Positions 17,607 through 26,347 are shown, counted from the stretch's first letter. The stretch: DNA of 64,000 nt from Rubrivivax sp. (GCA_030653385.1 JAURZM010000020.1:163237-227236), one strand, 5' to 3'. Notes: a model not told the origin generated them from the sequence alone. A program made the numbers and translations.

Positions 17607-20600
17607 TCATTCCCCCTTGGCGTAGCCGTTCAACACGTCCAGCAACTGCTGCGCTGCGGCCTTCTCTGCGCCCTTGGCCGTGCCCAGGTAAGGCAGCAGC
17701 ACCAGCGCCGCGTTGTCGGCCACCGAACCCCAGGTCTGCACCGACGACACACGGCCGTGCAGTTCGGCATAACGCGCCAGCAGGTCAGCCACCTGGGTGC
17801 CCAGTTGCTTGGCCGCCACCGCTTCGTAGACATCGATCTCCACCAGACCGGCATAACACCAGAAGTCAGGGTCCTGTTGTGACTTGTCCAGCAGGCTGCG
17901 GCGGGCGGCTGCCGTGGCGTCGGCGTCGAAGCCCTTCCAACTGCTGTTGTTGCGCTCGGCCACCAGTTCCAGCGCCATGCGGTTGAGTGCGGGGTAGAAG
18001 AGGTCGGGGGCTTCGGTGGCGCGTGCCATCTTTTCGGCCCGCGCGTAACACGTTGCTGCCATCACCAGCGCGGCCTGCTCGGCTGCGGCATCACCTTCGC
18101 GGCGCTCCAGCATCGCCAGCCGCTTGTAGGCCGAACCACACAGGCTGTGGCGTTCCAGTGTGGGTTGCAGCCCGGCCAGTGCCAGCAGGCTGCGCAGGGC
18201 GTTGCTGATTTCCTGCCGCGCCGCGGCCATGGCGGGCGTTCCCGGCTTGGCTTTCTGCGCCTTGCCCCAGGCACGGCGCGCCTGCAGGTTGCCCAGTTGT
18301 TCGTGGGCCTTCATCGACGCGCTGCCGTCATTGGCCTGCAGCGCCCTTTCGTACCAGCGGATGGCGCTGTCACGGTCACCACCTTCGGCATAGGCCAGGC
18401 CAAAGGCCTCGGCCACCGCGCCCATGCCACCCCACAGGTCGCCAAAGCGCGCTTCAAGGTGGCTGACTTTTTCGCGCTGCTCGACCTGATCGGCGTGCAT
18501 CCAGCGCACACGCACCGCCTGCTCTTCGAGCGCCAGCGCCAGGCCCAGCGGCGACGAGATGCCGTCGAATTCGTCGGTGTTGTGGCGCTGCACGACCATG
18601 TTGTCGTGCGGGCCGCGGCGGTAGACCCAGTCGGGGTCGCCATAGGCCTGGTAGGCGGCCCAGGTGTTGCTGTCGCGGTTGTCCTTCCACGCCGCTTCGC
18701 GTGCCAGCGCCACCGCGTCGATGAAGGGTTGGCGACCCAGGATGGCGCGGTAGAAGGTCTCGGCAAACACCTTGGCCGGCACGTCGTCCACGGCCCAGCC
18801 AGCGGCGATGACACAGCGTACGCCGATGGAGATCAGCGCGTCGGCGACGCCCATCGCAAACTCGGCGCGGTTGAAGTTGTCCTTGTAGGCCGTGCCGCCG
18901 CGCAGCGTCTGGTCGGCATCACGTGCGGCCAGGTGGCAGCAGTTGACGAACACCAGCTCGGGCACCGTGCGCATGGCGCGGATCTCGTGCGGGCCCAGGA
19001 AGGTGCCTTCGGACAGCACCACGCCACCCAGGTCCACCAGCTGACCCTTGTCGTCGCGTTTCACCGGCTCACCGTGGCCGGCGATGTGCACGATGCGGTA
19101 GTTCTGTTCGAACAGCGCGTTGATGATGGTCGTGGCGTCGTTGTCGTCGATCAGCGCCTTGACCCGTTCGGCCGCCAGGCCACCCGAGCCCAGCAGCGCG
19201 TCACGCACCGACTCGGCCTCGGCGCGCGCGCCGGGCAGCGACACGTACAGCTCCATGTCGACCTTGGGCTCGCCGATGACCAGCACGGCGTCATCGGACT
19301 TGGCGTCCTGCACATGCTGGCGGAAGTTCTCGGTCTGCAGCTTGCGCAGCAGCTTGGTGCGGATGGACCAGGGAATCTCGTCCTTCTGCTGCGGCTCGTC
19401 GCCGCGGGTGTCCAGCAGTTCCCAGGGGATGGCCGCGGTCTGGTCGTCCAGTTCCAGCACCATGCGGCTGGTGCCGGCGAGAAAGGGTTCCACCTCCACC
19501 GGCACCAGCAACTGGAACAGTGTGCGGCCCAGTTGCGGGTCGGTGTTGGCTTCGGTGCTGGCGCGCCGCACCAGTTCGCGCAGCAGCCGGCCCTGCGTGC
19601 TTTGTGCGTTGACTTCGGTGCGCGCCCGTTTGGTGTCGAGCCGGAAGGTGATGACGTTTTTGTCGCGACCGCCGGTGGCGGTGATGAAGTCGTAGTCGGT
19701 GCCCCGGTAGCCACTGTCCATCTGGCGCCGCAGCGGGCCCACGCCGCTGGTCACGGTGGGCGCCACATCGAATTCCTCGGGTGCCGAGCTGGCCAGCATC
19801 TGCAGGCCACGCCAGGCGTCGCTGGCCCGTTCCAGGTACAGCTCGACCAGCGTCAGCTCGCCCACCTGCGGCCAGCCCGCACGGGCCACGCTGGCCAGTC
19901 GCTGGTTGGCCTGGCGCACACCCAGCGCGATGGCACGCGCCGAGTTGCCACCCTGGAAGCCGGCACCGCCACTGCCCATCAGCGTGGCGGTCAGTGTCAG
20001 CGGCGCCTGAGGCTGCGGCGCGCTGCCCTGCGTGTGTGCAGGCAAGGAGCCTTCGGCCATGCGCTGCACCCAGGCCAGCACACCCTGGCGCACGGTGCGT
20101 GTCAGCTCACGTTCGGTGAGCTTGCCTTCTGCACCCAGGCCCACCACCACCACGCTGGCGGGCTGCGGCGCCTTCCAGGGGTTGTCGGGGTAGGCGCTGT
20201 CGTTGACAAACAACTGGTGCGAGCCCGGCTGGTCGGGGTACAGGCCTGCATCCAGCGCGTCCTGCATGGCACCCGACACGAGCTTGTTGATGACGTACTC
20301 GGTGCCCGAGAGTTGCAGCGCCCGCGAGTGGCCGACCATCAGCGTGCCACGCACAAAACTCAGGTTGCCGTTGAGCACGTTGACCTTCAGCGGCGGCGTG
20401 CCGCTGTGGTCGGCCGGACCGCTGGGCACCCCTGCCGATGCCTCCATCACCTGGCGTTCGGACCCTGCCGGCAGCGCGCTGGGGCGGGTCCGCGAAGGGC
20501 GGCTGCGCACGTGCACGATGGCCTTGGCCGCCGCGCCACCCCGTTGTGCACCTTCGACCTGCAGGCGCGGCAGCTTCTGCGTGTCGCCCTGGCTCAGCAG

Positions 20601-23207
20601 CTCGACATAGGCTTCGAAGGCCTTGCCCACGTCAGGCAGGCTGCCGTGTTCGCTGTCCACGGTCCAGGTGCGCACACCGGGCAACAATGCCTTGGCCAGC
20701 GGCACGCGGCCGTCGCCACCGTCGGTGGCGTTGAGGTACACAAAACCCTCGCTGCCCCATTCGTAGCCATCGGGCGTGAACTTGGCCTTGCCCACCACCA
20801 GCAGGATGTTGCTGGCATGGGCACGCAAGACGCCTCCGCGCTGCGGGTCGAGCTGGGCGTCGAGCTTTTCGCGCAGCGCACGGGCTTGGTTCAACACCTG
20901 CTGTGGCGGCACACCCCATTCGTAGGCCGCGTCGCCGGCCTCGCCGGCCGAGCGGTGCCACCAGTTGGCCTCTTGCACCGCCAGCAGATCGCGTCGCGCC
21001 AGGTCGGCCCAGGTTTCTTCGCGGTCCAGACCCAGCTTGACGTCGAGCAAATCGGCCTGCAGCTGGATGAAGCCGGGCATCTGCGCCATCAGCTGGCGTG
21101 CATGGCGGTTGCGCAGCGGGCTGCCGAAACTGGCCAGCGCATTGCCGAAGGTGTCGTCGCCGCTCAGGCACTGCATCGGCGCCCAAGAGCCGCCGTTGGG
21201 TGTGCCCAGCATCAGCAAACGTGCACCTTCGCGTTTCATCAAACGCTCGAAGGTCTTGGGCCGCACGATCTGCATCGTGCGTGTCAGCACGCCGCCCATG
21301 CTGTGCGCAATGATGCGCACCGGCTGGCCGCTGCCGCTGCGTGCATCCAGTTCACGTTCCACCGCGTCGGCCAGGCGATTGGCTTCTTCTTCGATGGGGC
21401 GCCGCCAGTCGAAGGCAAAAGGCAGCACGGCGTGGCTTTGCTGCAGGTGTTCGATCAGGTCGTCGTAGATCAGGCCGATGGGGCCGTCGGGTGTCACGCC
21501 GTCGACGCCGTCGGGCTGGTAGGCCAGTTTTTTCAGACCACCGACCAGCCGCAGGCTGAGCCAGATGCGCTTGTCGCCGGCCTTCAGGTGGCTGCCCAGG
21601 ATGCCCGGCAGCACAAACACCGCGGGCTTGTCGCTGGCCGGGCGGCCGTCGTCGCTGCTGCGTCGCGCGGCGCGCAGGCCGCTCGAGTCCTTGCCCGCCC
21701 ACGACAGCGGCCCGATGGTGCGAAAACCCGCTGGCGAAGTCTGCGTCAGCCCTTCGACCACGGCCTGCACCGTGCGCACGTTGGCGAAGTAGTTGAAGTG
21801 CGTGCTCTTGCCGCTCTGGTCCAGCAAGAAGGTGGCGCCGCCGCTGCGTGCTGCACCGCCGTACATGCTGCTGGTCTGCACGACGATGTCGTTGTCGGTC
21901 CAGTAGTAGGCGTCGGCCAGCAGCGTCTTGACCCAGCTGCCCACGCTGTCGCCCTGCAGGTCGCCGGCCACCACACGCAGGTCACCGGGAATGGGCTCTT
22001 CGTTGGCGTTCAGCCAGTCGACCAGCGGCGTGTCGGGGATCATGCTGGCCAGGCCCGGCAGCTTGGTGGCGTCGGCGCGGCAGCGCGCCACTTCGGTCAG
22101 GAAGTCCACCAGCGCCGGCACCACCGGCACACCGGCCAGTTCGATGGTCCAGCGCAGCACCGACAGGTAGGCGTCGAGCCGCTTGCTGGCCAGCAGCGTG
22201 CCGCGTGCCGGACAGGCCACACGCACCACCCGGTCGACCTGGATGCCCTTGGCCTTCACCGCCGCAGCCAGCGCCTTCAGCGCCTTGCGGGTGTCGTCGT
22301 GTTCGCTGCCGTCGAAAAAGGCGTAGTCGTCGTTGCCGATGGGCTGCTTGGACGCCATGCGGCCGCACACCACGGCCAGCACCTCGGCCACCAGGCCGCC
22401 GCGTGAGTGCGTCACCAGGTGCAGCCGCGCGCCCTGCGGCATCGCCTGCACCAGCGTCAAGGCGTTGCTGATGGGGCTGACGCCCACGGTGGGGTGGTCG
22501 AGTGCGTAGACGCGGTTGCCGTAGTGGGCAAACAGTTCATTGACCCGCGGCCGGTGCATCGCCCACAGCTTGCCGAAGGTGCTGAAGGTGTCGACGAAGG
22601 TGCCGTGGATCAGCACCAGCAGCGGCTGGTTCGGCGCGTCGGTCAGCGCCGGCAACTGCGTGCGCTTCAGGCCGCTGCCTTTCAACGCGCTCAGTGAATC
22701 GGCCTGCAGTTCGTAGACACCGGCTTCGACCTGGCCGTCGACCTTGGCCACCACCTTGTCGGCCACCCAGCCGACGGCCTTGTCCTTGACGAGGTCGGTG
22801 ATGACCTCGAAGGCCGCCAGCACCACGTTGCCAAGAAACCCCCCGCTGCGCGTGGGAGCCGCCTGCTCCAGGCCCTGCCAGCGCAGCTGTGCCGGCACCA
22901 CCACGTCGTCGCTGGCGGCGGGCGCCGAACTGCGCTTGACGGTGCCCTGCCCCAGCATCAGGTCGCGTGCCGTTTCGGGGTGCAGCAGCAACGCCGGGCC
23001 ACCGGCGATGCGCAGCAGCACCACGTCTTCGCCGGGCACCGCACTGACCCGCACACTTTCGCCGCCGGCACGCCGGCTGGACACCCGCACCGCGTCTTTC
23101 ACCCGCCCGGGCAAGCCGTTGTCGGCCGGTGCACCCGTTGCGGCGCTGCGGCTGACCTGGCGTTGGCCGGGCACGACAAAGGTGATGGCGGTGGGCTGGG
23201 TGGCCAT
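17607..23207 (-). CDS. giant protein: two alpha/beta-hydrolase domains plus CHAT protease
   Basis: 1866 residues from the ATG at 23207 (GGAGACA ribosome site). Domain order: N-terminal region (1-190); alpha/beta-hydrolase 1 with LIHGTFVDT (199-207) and THSRGG (candidate nucleophile Ser268); alpha/beta-hydrolase 2, LCAT/lipase-like, with LPGILGSH (533-540), AHSMGG (nucleophile Ser636), LGTPNGG (667-673) and a candidate His854 in DSEHG; a linker; and a pre-CHAT region ending IPWELLD (1260-1266). The CHAT caspase-like domain follows (about 1305-1530) with HIAGHGE (His1378) and VNCCHLA (Cys1424, or Cys1423). The last part is helical (1590-1866), TPR-like near 1600-1630. There is no signal peptide, so it is probably cytoplasmic. 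CHAT domains are cysteine proteases often used in defence or programmed death. The target and role of this combination are unknown. Confidence 0.88.
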   Translation of the reverse strand: MATQPTAITFVVPGQRQVSRSAATGAPADNGLPGRVKDAVRVSSRRAGGESVRVSAVPGEDVVLLRIAGGPALLLHPETARDLMLGQGTVKRSSAPAASDDVVVPAQLRWQGLEQAAPTRSGGFLGNVVLAAFEVITDLVKDKAVGWVADKVVAKVDGQVEAGVYELQADSLSALKGSGLKRTQLPALTDAPNQPLLVLIHGTFVDTFSTFGKLWAMHRPRVNELFAHYGNRVYALDHPTVGVSPISNALTLVQAMPQGARLHLVTHSRGGLVAEVLAVVCGRMASKQPIGNDDYAFFDGSEHDDTRKALKALAAAVKAKGIQVDRVVRVACPARGTLLASKRLDAYLSVLRWTIELAGVPVVPALVDFLTEVARCRADATKLPGLASMIPDTPLVDWLNANEEPIPGDLRVVAGDLQGDSVGSWVKTLLADAYYWTDNDIVVQTSSMYGGAARSGGATFLLDQSGKSTHFNYFANVRTVQAVVEGLTQTSPAGFRTIGPLSWAGKDSSGLRAARRSSDDGRPASDKPAVFVLPGILGSHLKAGDKRIWLSLRLVGGLKKLAYQPDGVDGVTPDGPIGLIYDDLIEHLQQSHAVLPFAFDWRRPIEEEANRLADAVERELDARSGSGQPVRIIAHSMGGVLTRTMQIVRPKTFERLMKREGARLLMLGTPNGGSWAPMQCLSGDDTFGNALASFGSPLRNRHARQLMAQMPGFIQLQADLLDVKLGLDREETWADLARRDLLAVQEANWWHRSAGEAGDAAYEWGVPPQQVLNQARALREKLDAQLDPQRGGVLRAHASNILLVVGKAKFTPDGYEWGSEGFVYLNATDGGDGRVPLAKALLPGVRTWTVDSEHGSLPDVGKAFEAYVELLSQGDTQKLPRLQVEGAQRGGAAAKAIVHVRSRPSRTRPSALPAGSERQVMEASAGVPSGPADHSGTPPLKVNVLNGNLSFVRGTLMVGHSRALQLSGTEYVINKLVSGAMQDALDAGLYPDQPGSHQLFVNDSAYPDNPWKAPQPASVVVVGLGAEGKLTERELTRTVRQGVLAWVQRMAEGSLPAHTQGSAPQPQAPLTLTATLMGSGGAGFQGGNSARAIALGVRQANQRLASVARAGWPQVGELTLVELYLERASDAWRGLQMLASSAPEEFDVAPTVTSGVGPLRRQMDSGYRGTDYDFITATGGRDKNVITFRLDTKRARTEVNAQSTQGRLLRELVRRASTEANTDPQLGRTLFQLLVPVEVEPFLAGTSRMVLELDDQTAAIPWELLDTRGDEPQQKDEIPWSIRTKLLRKLQTENFRQHVQDAKSDDAVLVIGEPKVDMELYVSLPGARAEAESVRDALLGSGGLAAERVKALIDDNDATTIINALFEQNYRIVHIAGHGEPVKRDDKGQLVDLGGVVLSEGTFLGPHEIRAMRTVPELVFVNCCHLAARDADQTLRGGTAYKDNFNRAEFAMGVADALISIGVRCVIAAGWAVDDVPAKVFAETFYRAILGRQPFIDAVALAREAAWKDNRDSNTWAAYQAYGDPDWVYRRGPHDNMVVQRHNTDEFDGISSPLGLALALEEQAVRVRWMHADQVEQREKVSHLEARFGDLWGGMGAVAEAFGLAYAEGGDRDSAIRWYERALQANDGSASMKAHEQLGNLQARRAWGKAQKAKPGTPAMAAARQEISNALRSLLALAGLQPTLERHSLCGSAYKRLAMLERREGDAAAEQAALVMAATCYARAEKMARATEAPDLFYPALNRMALELVAERNNSSWKGFDADATAAARRSLLDKSQQDPDFWCYAGLVEIDVYEAVAAKQLGTQVADLLARYAELHGRVSSVQTWGSVADNAALVLLPYLGTAKGAEKAAAQQLLDVLNGYAKGE

Positions 23208-23306
23208 GCGGCGTGTCTCCTGGCAGCTCTTGTCGGTGGGGACGGCGAGCATCCACGCAAAGCGCCCGCAGATCAAGCCGCGGCGTGGGGCGGCGGCAGC
23301 GCCGAC

Positions 23307-23954
23307 CTAGGGGTGCAGGCCCTCCAGCAGTGCACGTGCGCGGCGGGCGTCGAGGGTGTCTTTTTCGTCATCCGGCGCCGTCGCGCTGCTGCGTCCGGCC
23401 CGGATCTCGGCATGGGTGATGCGCCACACCTGCACCGGGGCCACGCCGTTCAACACGCCCAGCTTCAGCGCGGCGGTGTAGCTGAGGTCGATGACACGCC
23501 CGTCGGCAAAAGGCCCGCGGTCGTTGATGCGCACGACGATCTCGCGCCCGTTGGCCGGGTTGCGCACGCGGGCGTAGCTGGGAATCGGCATCGTCTTGTG
23601 CGCGGCCGTCATCGCAAACATGTCGTAGCGCTCGCCGCTGGCGGTGGGCCGGCCGTGGAATTTGCGGCCGTACCAGCTGGCGCCGCCACTCTCGTTCAAG
23701 GGCCGGTCGCTGGTCATCGGTTCGTAGCGGCGGCCCAGCACCACGTAGGGTTTGTTGGGGCCGCCCACCCGCAGCGGCTCGACACGCGGTTCGGCGTCGG
23801 GCACCTGCAGCAGCTTGGGTGGCACCTGGCTGGGCGGGCCGTCGCGCTCGGCCGACGGGCCGGTGGCGCAGCCGCTGGCAAGTACCAGCGCGGCCAAGGC
23901 GAGATTCAGGACCGGCCAGCGTGTCAGCCAGTCCTTGTGCTGCGTGGCCACCAC
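23307..23954 (-). CDS. rlpA: RlpA-type septal ring lipoprotein
   Basis: 215 residues from a GTG at 23954, chosen because GAAGGG lies 7 bases upstream (a second GTG follows immediately). A lipoprotein signal ends LASGC (Cys29). The double-psi beta-barrel domain is complete: GGASWYGRKFHGRPTASGE, followed by MTAAHKTMP, VRINDRGPF and IDLSYTAALKLGV (about 90-180). RlpA proteins are lytic transglycosylases acting on denuded peptidoglycan at septa; no C-terminal SPOR domain is present, so septal targeting may be lost. The ribosome site overlaps the stop codon of the upstream pseudo-caspase gene (11-base gap). The CHAT gene follows 99 bases downstream on the same strand. Confidence 0.88.
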   Translation of the reverse strand: MVATQHKDWLTRWPVLNLALAALVLASGCATGPSAERDGPPSQVPPKLLQVPDAEPRVEPLRVGGPNKPYVVLGRRYEPMTSDRPLNESGGASWYGRKFHGRPTASGERYDMFAMTAAHKTMPIPSYARVRNPANGREIVVRINDRGPFADGRVIDLSYTAALKLGVLNGVAPVQVWRITHAEIRAGRSSATAPDDEKDTLDARRARALLEGLHP

Positions 23955-23965
23955 GGCGGCGCCCT

Positions 23966-25660
23966 TCAGTTGGCGGTGCGCGACTGCTGCGCGTGCATCA
24001 GTTCGATGCGTTCGCGCCGCAAGGGCCGGCCGCTGCTGTCGTTGTCTTCGATCTCGATGGCCACCGGCATGCCCAGCTTGGGCGCGTAGTAGACGGTGCG
24101 GGTGAATGCCCCACCACCCGGCGCGCCCGTGGCCGGCGTCTGCCGGCTCTGGCCGCTGGTCTTGATGGGCAGCACCTCGAATTCGCCGGCGGGGGTTTCG
24201 ATCTGGCGCGTGCTGCCCACCTGTGCCGTGCCGCGCCATTCGATCTGCACCTCGCGCTGGTTGGGCAGCACACGCGTTTCCTTGAAGGCCACGGTGCGAC
24301 TTTCGCCCGGCTGTGGCCTGGCCCACCAGATTTCCTGCGCCGGTTCGTAGCTGTGGCGGGTGCCGTCTTCGTCACGCTGCTGCTTCAGGCGGCCCTGCGG
24401 GTCGAGCTGCCACTGGCCGCCGTTGGCCGACAGGTGGCCGTCGTTGCGCACCTCGTCGATGGACACCGTGTAGCTGGCCAGCAGTTCGTCCTTGCGCGTG
24501 TCCACACGCTGGTAGGACAAGGTGTCTCCTTCGGCGTGGCCGAAGCTGTTGGCGCGTGCCTGGAACACCGGCCGCTCACCCTGGCCTGGCGCTTGCGCGG
24601 TGCGACCGTCGGTGCCGGGGCGCAATGCGGCGGGCGCTGACGCGGCCGGGGCGGGTGTTGCGGCGGCGGTGGGCGCTGGCGTGACAACCGGTGCGGGTGC
24701 AGCAGCGGAAGCCGCAGCGGATGCAGCAGGCGCGGTGCCGGACGGTGTTGCGGGTGTCGTTGTGGCCGCCGCTGCGGCGCCCGGGTTTTCGAGCCGCACC
24801 GCATCGGCCAGGTGGTCCTTGTCGAAAGTTTCGCCGGCCAGGAAGGGTTGTGTCAGCCCGCCACTGCTGTCGGCCACCGCGAGCCGGATCGCACGCAGGG
24901 CTTCGGGCACGCTGATGCGCGGGGTGCCCAAGGCGTCGACCATCACACGGGCGAAGCGTGTGGCCACCGCTTCGCGCAAGTCCTTGGGCGCGCCGGGCGG
25001 CGGGGGCAGGCTCGGCACGTCTTGCAGCGCACCGGGTGCGTGGCCCAGCAGCACCATGGTGCCGGCGTTCACGCGCTGGCGCGCCAGACCCGGCGGCACC
25101 AGCCGTGCCAGCGCCGGGTGGCGGTAGGCGGCGTCCACCACCAGTGCACGCGCCGCGGTGGGGCCACCGGCCAGCGCGTCCAGGGTTTCCTGCAGCGGCA
25201 GGCCCACGGCGCGCAGCAGCGCCGCCGTGGCCGAGGGTTCCTGGAAGTCGTTGAGCGCCACGTCGCTGGGCAAAAGCAGGTTGCGACCGTCCACCTGCGC
25301 TGCCAGGCCGGTGTAGTAGATCAGGCCCACGCCGTCGGCACGCAGGCTGCTGCGAAACTGCTTCAGTGCAGCGCGCAGCGCGTGGGTGTCCAGGTCGTGG
25401 TGCAGCAGCACCTCGAAGCCGCCGGCACGCAGTGCGGCGGCAACGGCCTGGCTGTCACGGCGGGCCGAATCGAGCACCGGCCGCGAGCCCAGCGTGCCGA
25501 TGCCCACCACCAGGGCCAGGCGCTGGCGTGCGGCGCTGCTGCTTGCGGCTGCCGGTGGATGGGCCGCGGGGCCCGGCGCCTGCGCCCAGACGGGTAGCAG
25601 CCAGGCACACAGCAGCCCGAGTGCAACCCGCACCGCCACGGGGGCCAGCCTCCTTCGCAT
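23966..25660 (-). CDS. secreted caspase-fold protein without catalytic dyad
   Basis: 564 residues from the ATG at 25660 (an adjacent GTG at 25663 is possible). A signal peptide ends LLPVWAQA (about 28). Residues 47-280 follow the peptidase C14 layout: LALVVGIG, DSQAVAAALRAGGFEV, YYTGLAAQVDGRNLLLP, LVVDAAYRHP. The catalytic His of YYAGHG is Leu119, and the Cys of the DACR motif is Ala178, so it should be proteolytically dead. An Ala/Pro/Thr-rich linker (about 290-365) leads to a beta-rich C-terminal domain (370-564), possibly related to DUF3108-like periplasmic proteins. It is followed by rlpA with coupled spacing. A scaffold or sensor role in the periplasm is inference. Confidence 0.8.
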   Translation of the reverse strand: MRRRLAPVAVRVALGLLCAWLLPVWAQAPGPAAHPPAAASSSAARQRLALVVGIGTLGSRPVLDSARRDSQAVAAALRAGGFEVLLHHDLDTHALRAALKQFRSSLRADGVGLIYYTGLAAQVDGRNLLLPSDVALNDFQEPSATAALLRAVGLPLQETLDALAGGPTAARALVVDAAYRHPALARLVPPGLARQRVNAGTMVLLGHAPGALQDVPSLPPPPGAPKDLREAVATRFARVMVDALGTPRISVPEALRAIRLAVADSSGGLTQPFLAGETFDKDHLADAVRLENPGAAAAATTTPATPSGTAPAASAAASAAAPAPVVTPAPTAAATPAPAASAPAALRPGTDGRTAQAPGQGERPVFQARANSFGHAEGDTLSYQRVDTRKDELLASYTVSIDEVRNDGHLSANGGQWQLDPQGRLKQQRDEDGTRHSYEPAQEIWWARPQPGESRTVAFKETRVLPNQREVQIEWRGTAQVGSTRQIETPAGEFEVLPIKTSGQSRQTPATGAPGGGAFTRTVYYAPKLGMPVAIEIEDNDSSGRPLRRERIELMHAQQSRTAN

Positions 25661-25777
25661 CACCAAACACATCCCCTCAAGCACCACGCAAGGTCGAGGC
25701 CGGAAGAGTGTAGCCAGCGAAGCGGTCAGGGGTGACGGCGTGTTTCCCTGCCCTCCCTCAGGCTGACAGGGCGATCA

Positions 25778-25800
25778 AACCGGGCGCCGGGGGCCCGGTT
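25778..25800 (-). terminator. hairpin after the collagen-like gene
   Basis: Perfect 8-bp arms AACCGGGC / GCCCGGTT with a 7-base loop, beginning 5 bases after the collagen-like stop on the minus strand and followed there by only a short T run. Probable terminator separating that gene from the pseudo-caspase operon. Confidence 0.5.
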
Positions 25801-25804
25801 GGCG

Positions 25805-26110
25805 TCACCGGGGGGGTGCCGATGCGGCCTGGGGCACCACGATCACCGTCGTGCCGGTGCCCGATTTGCCGGTGGCGCCCGTGGCGCCGTCGTAGCCCGT
25901 GCTGCCCGTTGCGCCAGTGGCACCCGTGGTGCCGGGGTTGCCTTGATTGCCTGTGCTGCCGGTGTTCCCGGTGTTCCCGGTTTCTCCCGGGGGGCCGGGC
26001 GGGCCGGGAACGGCCATGGGCGCCGGCGGCACGTTCACGACGGTGGGTCGGTCGCAGGCTTGCAGGCCCAGTGCCAGCAGTGGCATGGCCAGGTAGATGT
26101 AGCGGTTCAT
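25805..26110 (-). CDS. collagen-like lipoprotein
   Basis: 101 residues, ATG at 26110 behind AAGGA. A signal peptide with lipobox LQAC (Cys at about residue 19) predicts a lipid-anchored protein. Residues about 36-86 are 17 uninterrupted Gly-X-Y triplets, starting GPPGPPGET and continuing mostly with GNT, GST, GAT triplets, so a short triple helix is plausible. The Thr-rich Y positions replace hydroxyproline, as in many bacterial collagens. The C-terminal tail is hydrophobic then Pro/Ala-rich. It sits between the tRNA-Arg gene and the pseudo-caspase gene and ends in its own hairpin, so it is likely transcribed alone. Confidence 0.82.
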   Translation of the reverse strand: MNRYIYLAMPLLALGLQACDRPTVVNVPPAPMAVPGPPGPPGETGNTGNTGSTGNQGNPGTTGATGATGSTGYDGATGATGKSGTGTTVIVVPQAASAPPR

Positions 26111-26124
26111 GTCGAGTCCTTGGA

Positions 26125-26150
26125 GGGGCCATGGTCTCAGGGGGCCATGG
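26125..26150. repeat. direct repeat GGGGCCATGG x2
   Basis: Two exact 10-base copies (26125-26134 and 26141-26150), 16 bases apart start to start, just upstream of the collagen-like gene on its strand. The second copy sits in a perfect GGCCATGGCC palindrome (26143-26152). Possible regulatory site; no regulator is known. Confidence 0.35.
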
Positions 26151-26255
26151 CCGGACTCAGGATAGGACCCGCAGGTCGCGCTGTCGGTGCGTTGGCAGAC
26201 GTTGGTCGCAGGCGTTGAGCGCAGGCGGCGCTGTCAGGCGCGGATGCGCTGGACC

Positions 26256-26330
26256 TGGTGCGACCGGCAGGAATCGAACCTGCGACGTGGCCTTCGGAGG
26301 GCCGCATGATATCCACTTCACCACGGTCGC
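26256..26330 (-). tRNA. tRNA-Arg (anticodon CCG)
   Basis: 75 bases with encoded CCA. On the minus strand the acceptor GCGACCG pairs with CGGTCGC; there is a D-arm with GTGA / TCAT, and an anticodon stem closing the loop CTCCGAA, which places CCG at 34-36 (reads the Arg codon CGG). The T-stem GCAGG / CCTGC encloses TTCGATT. The outermost anticodon-stem pair is C-A and so unpaired. The anticodon suits a GC-rich genome in which CGG is used. Confidence 0.95.
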
Positions 26331-26347
26331 TTTCCGCAGGGCTGCGC

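Noticed and set aside
18147..22406. Very long plus-strand open frame opposite the CHAT gene
   Set aside because: Antisense shadow of a GC-rich gene: composition is His/Gln/Val/Gly-rich with no domain, start signal or family match, while the minus strand shows clear hydrolase and CHAT motifs.
17607..25660. Known CHAT-linked systems (gasdermin operon, type III-E Craspase)
   Set aside because: No gasdermin-like small membrane protein, no Cas7-11 gene and no CRISPR repeats are in the window, so neither known system applies.
25850..25990. CRISPR-like short repeat array
   Set aside because: The repetitive DNA is the Gly-X-Y coding region of the collagen-like gene; repeats are 9-base codon triplets without spacers.
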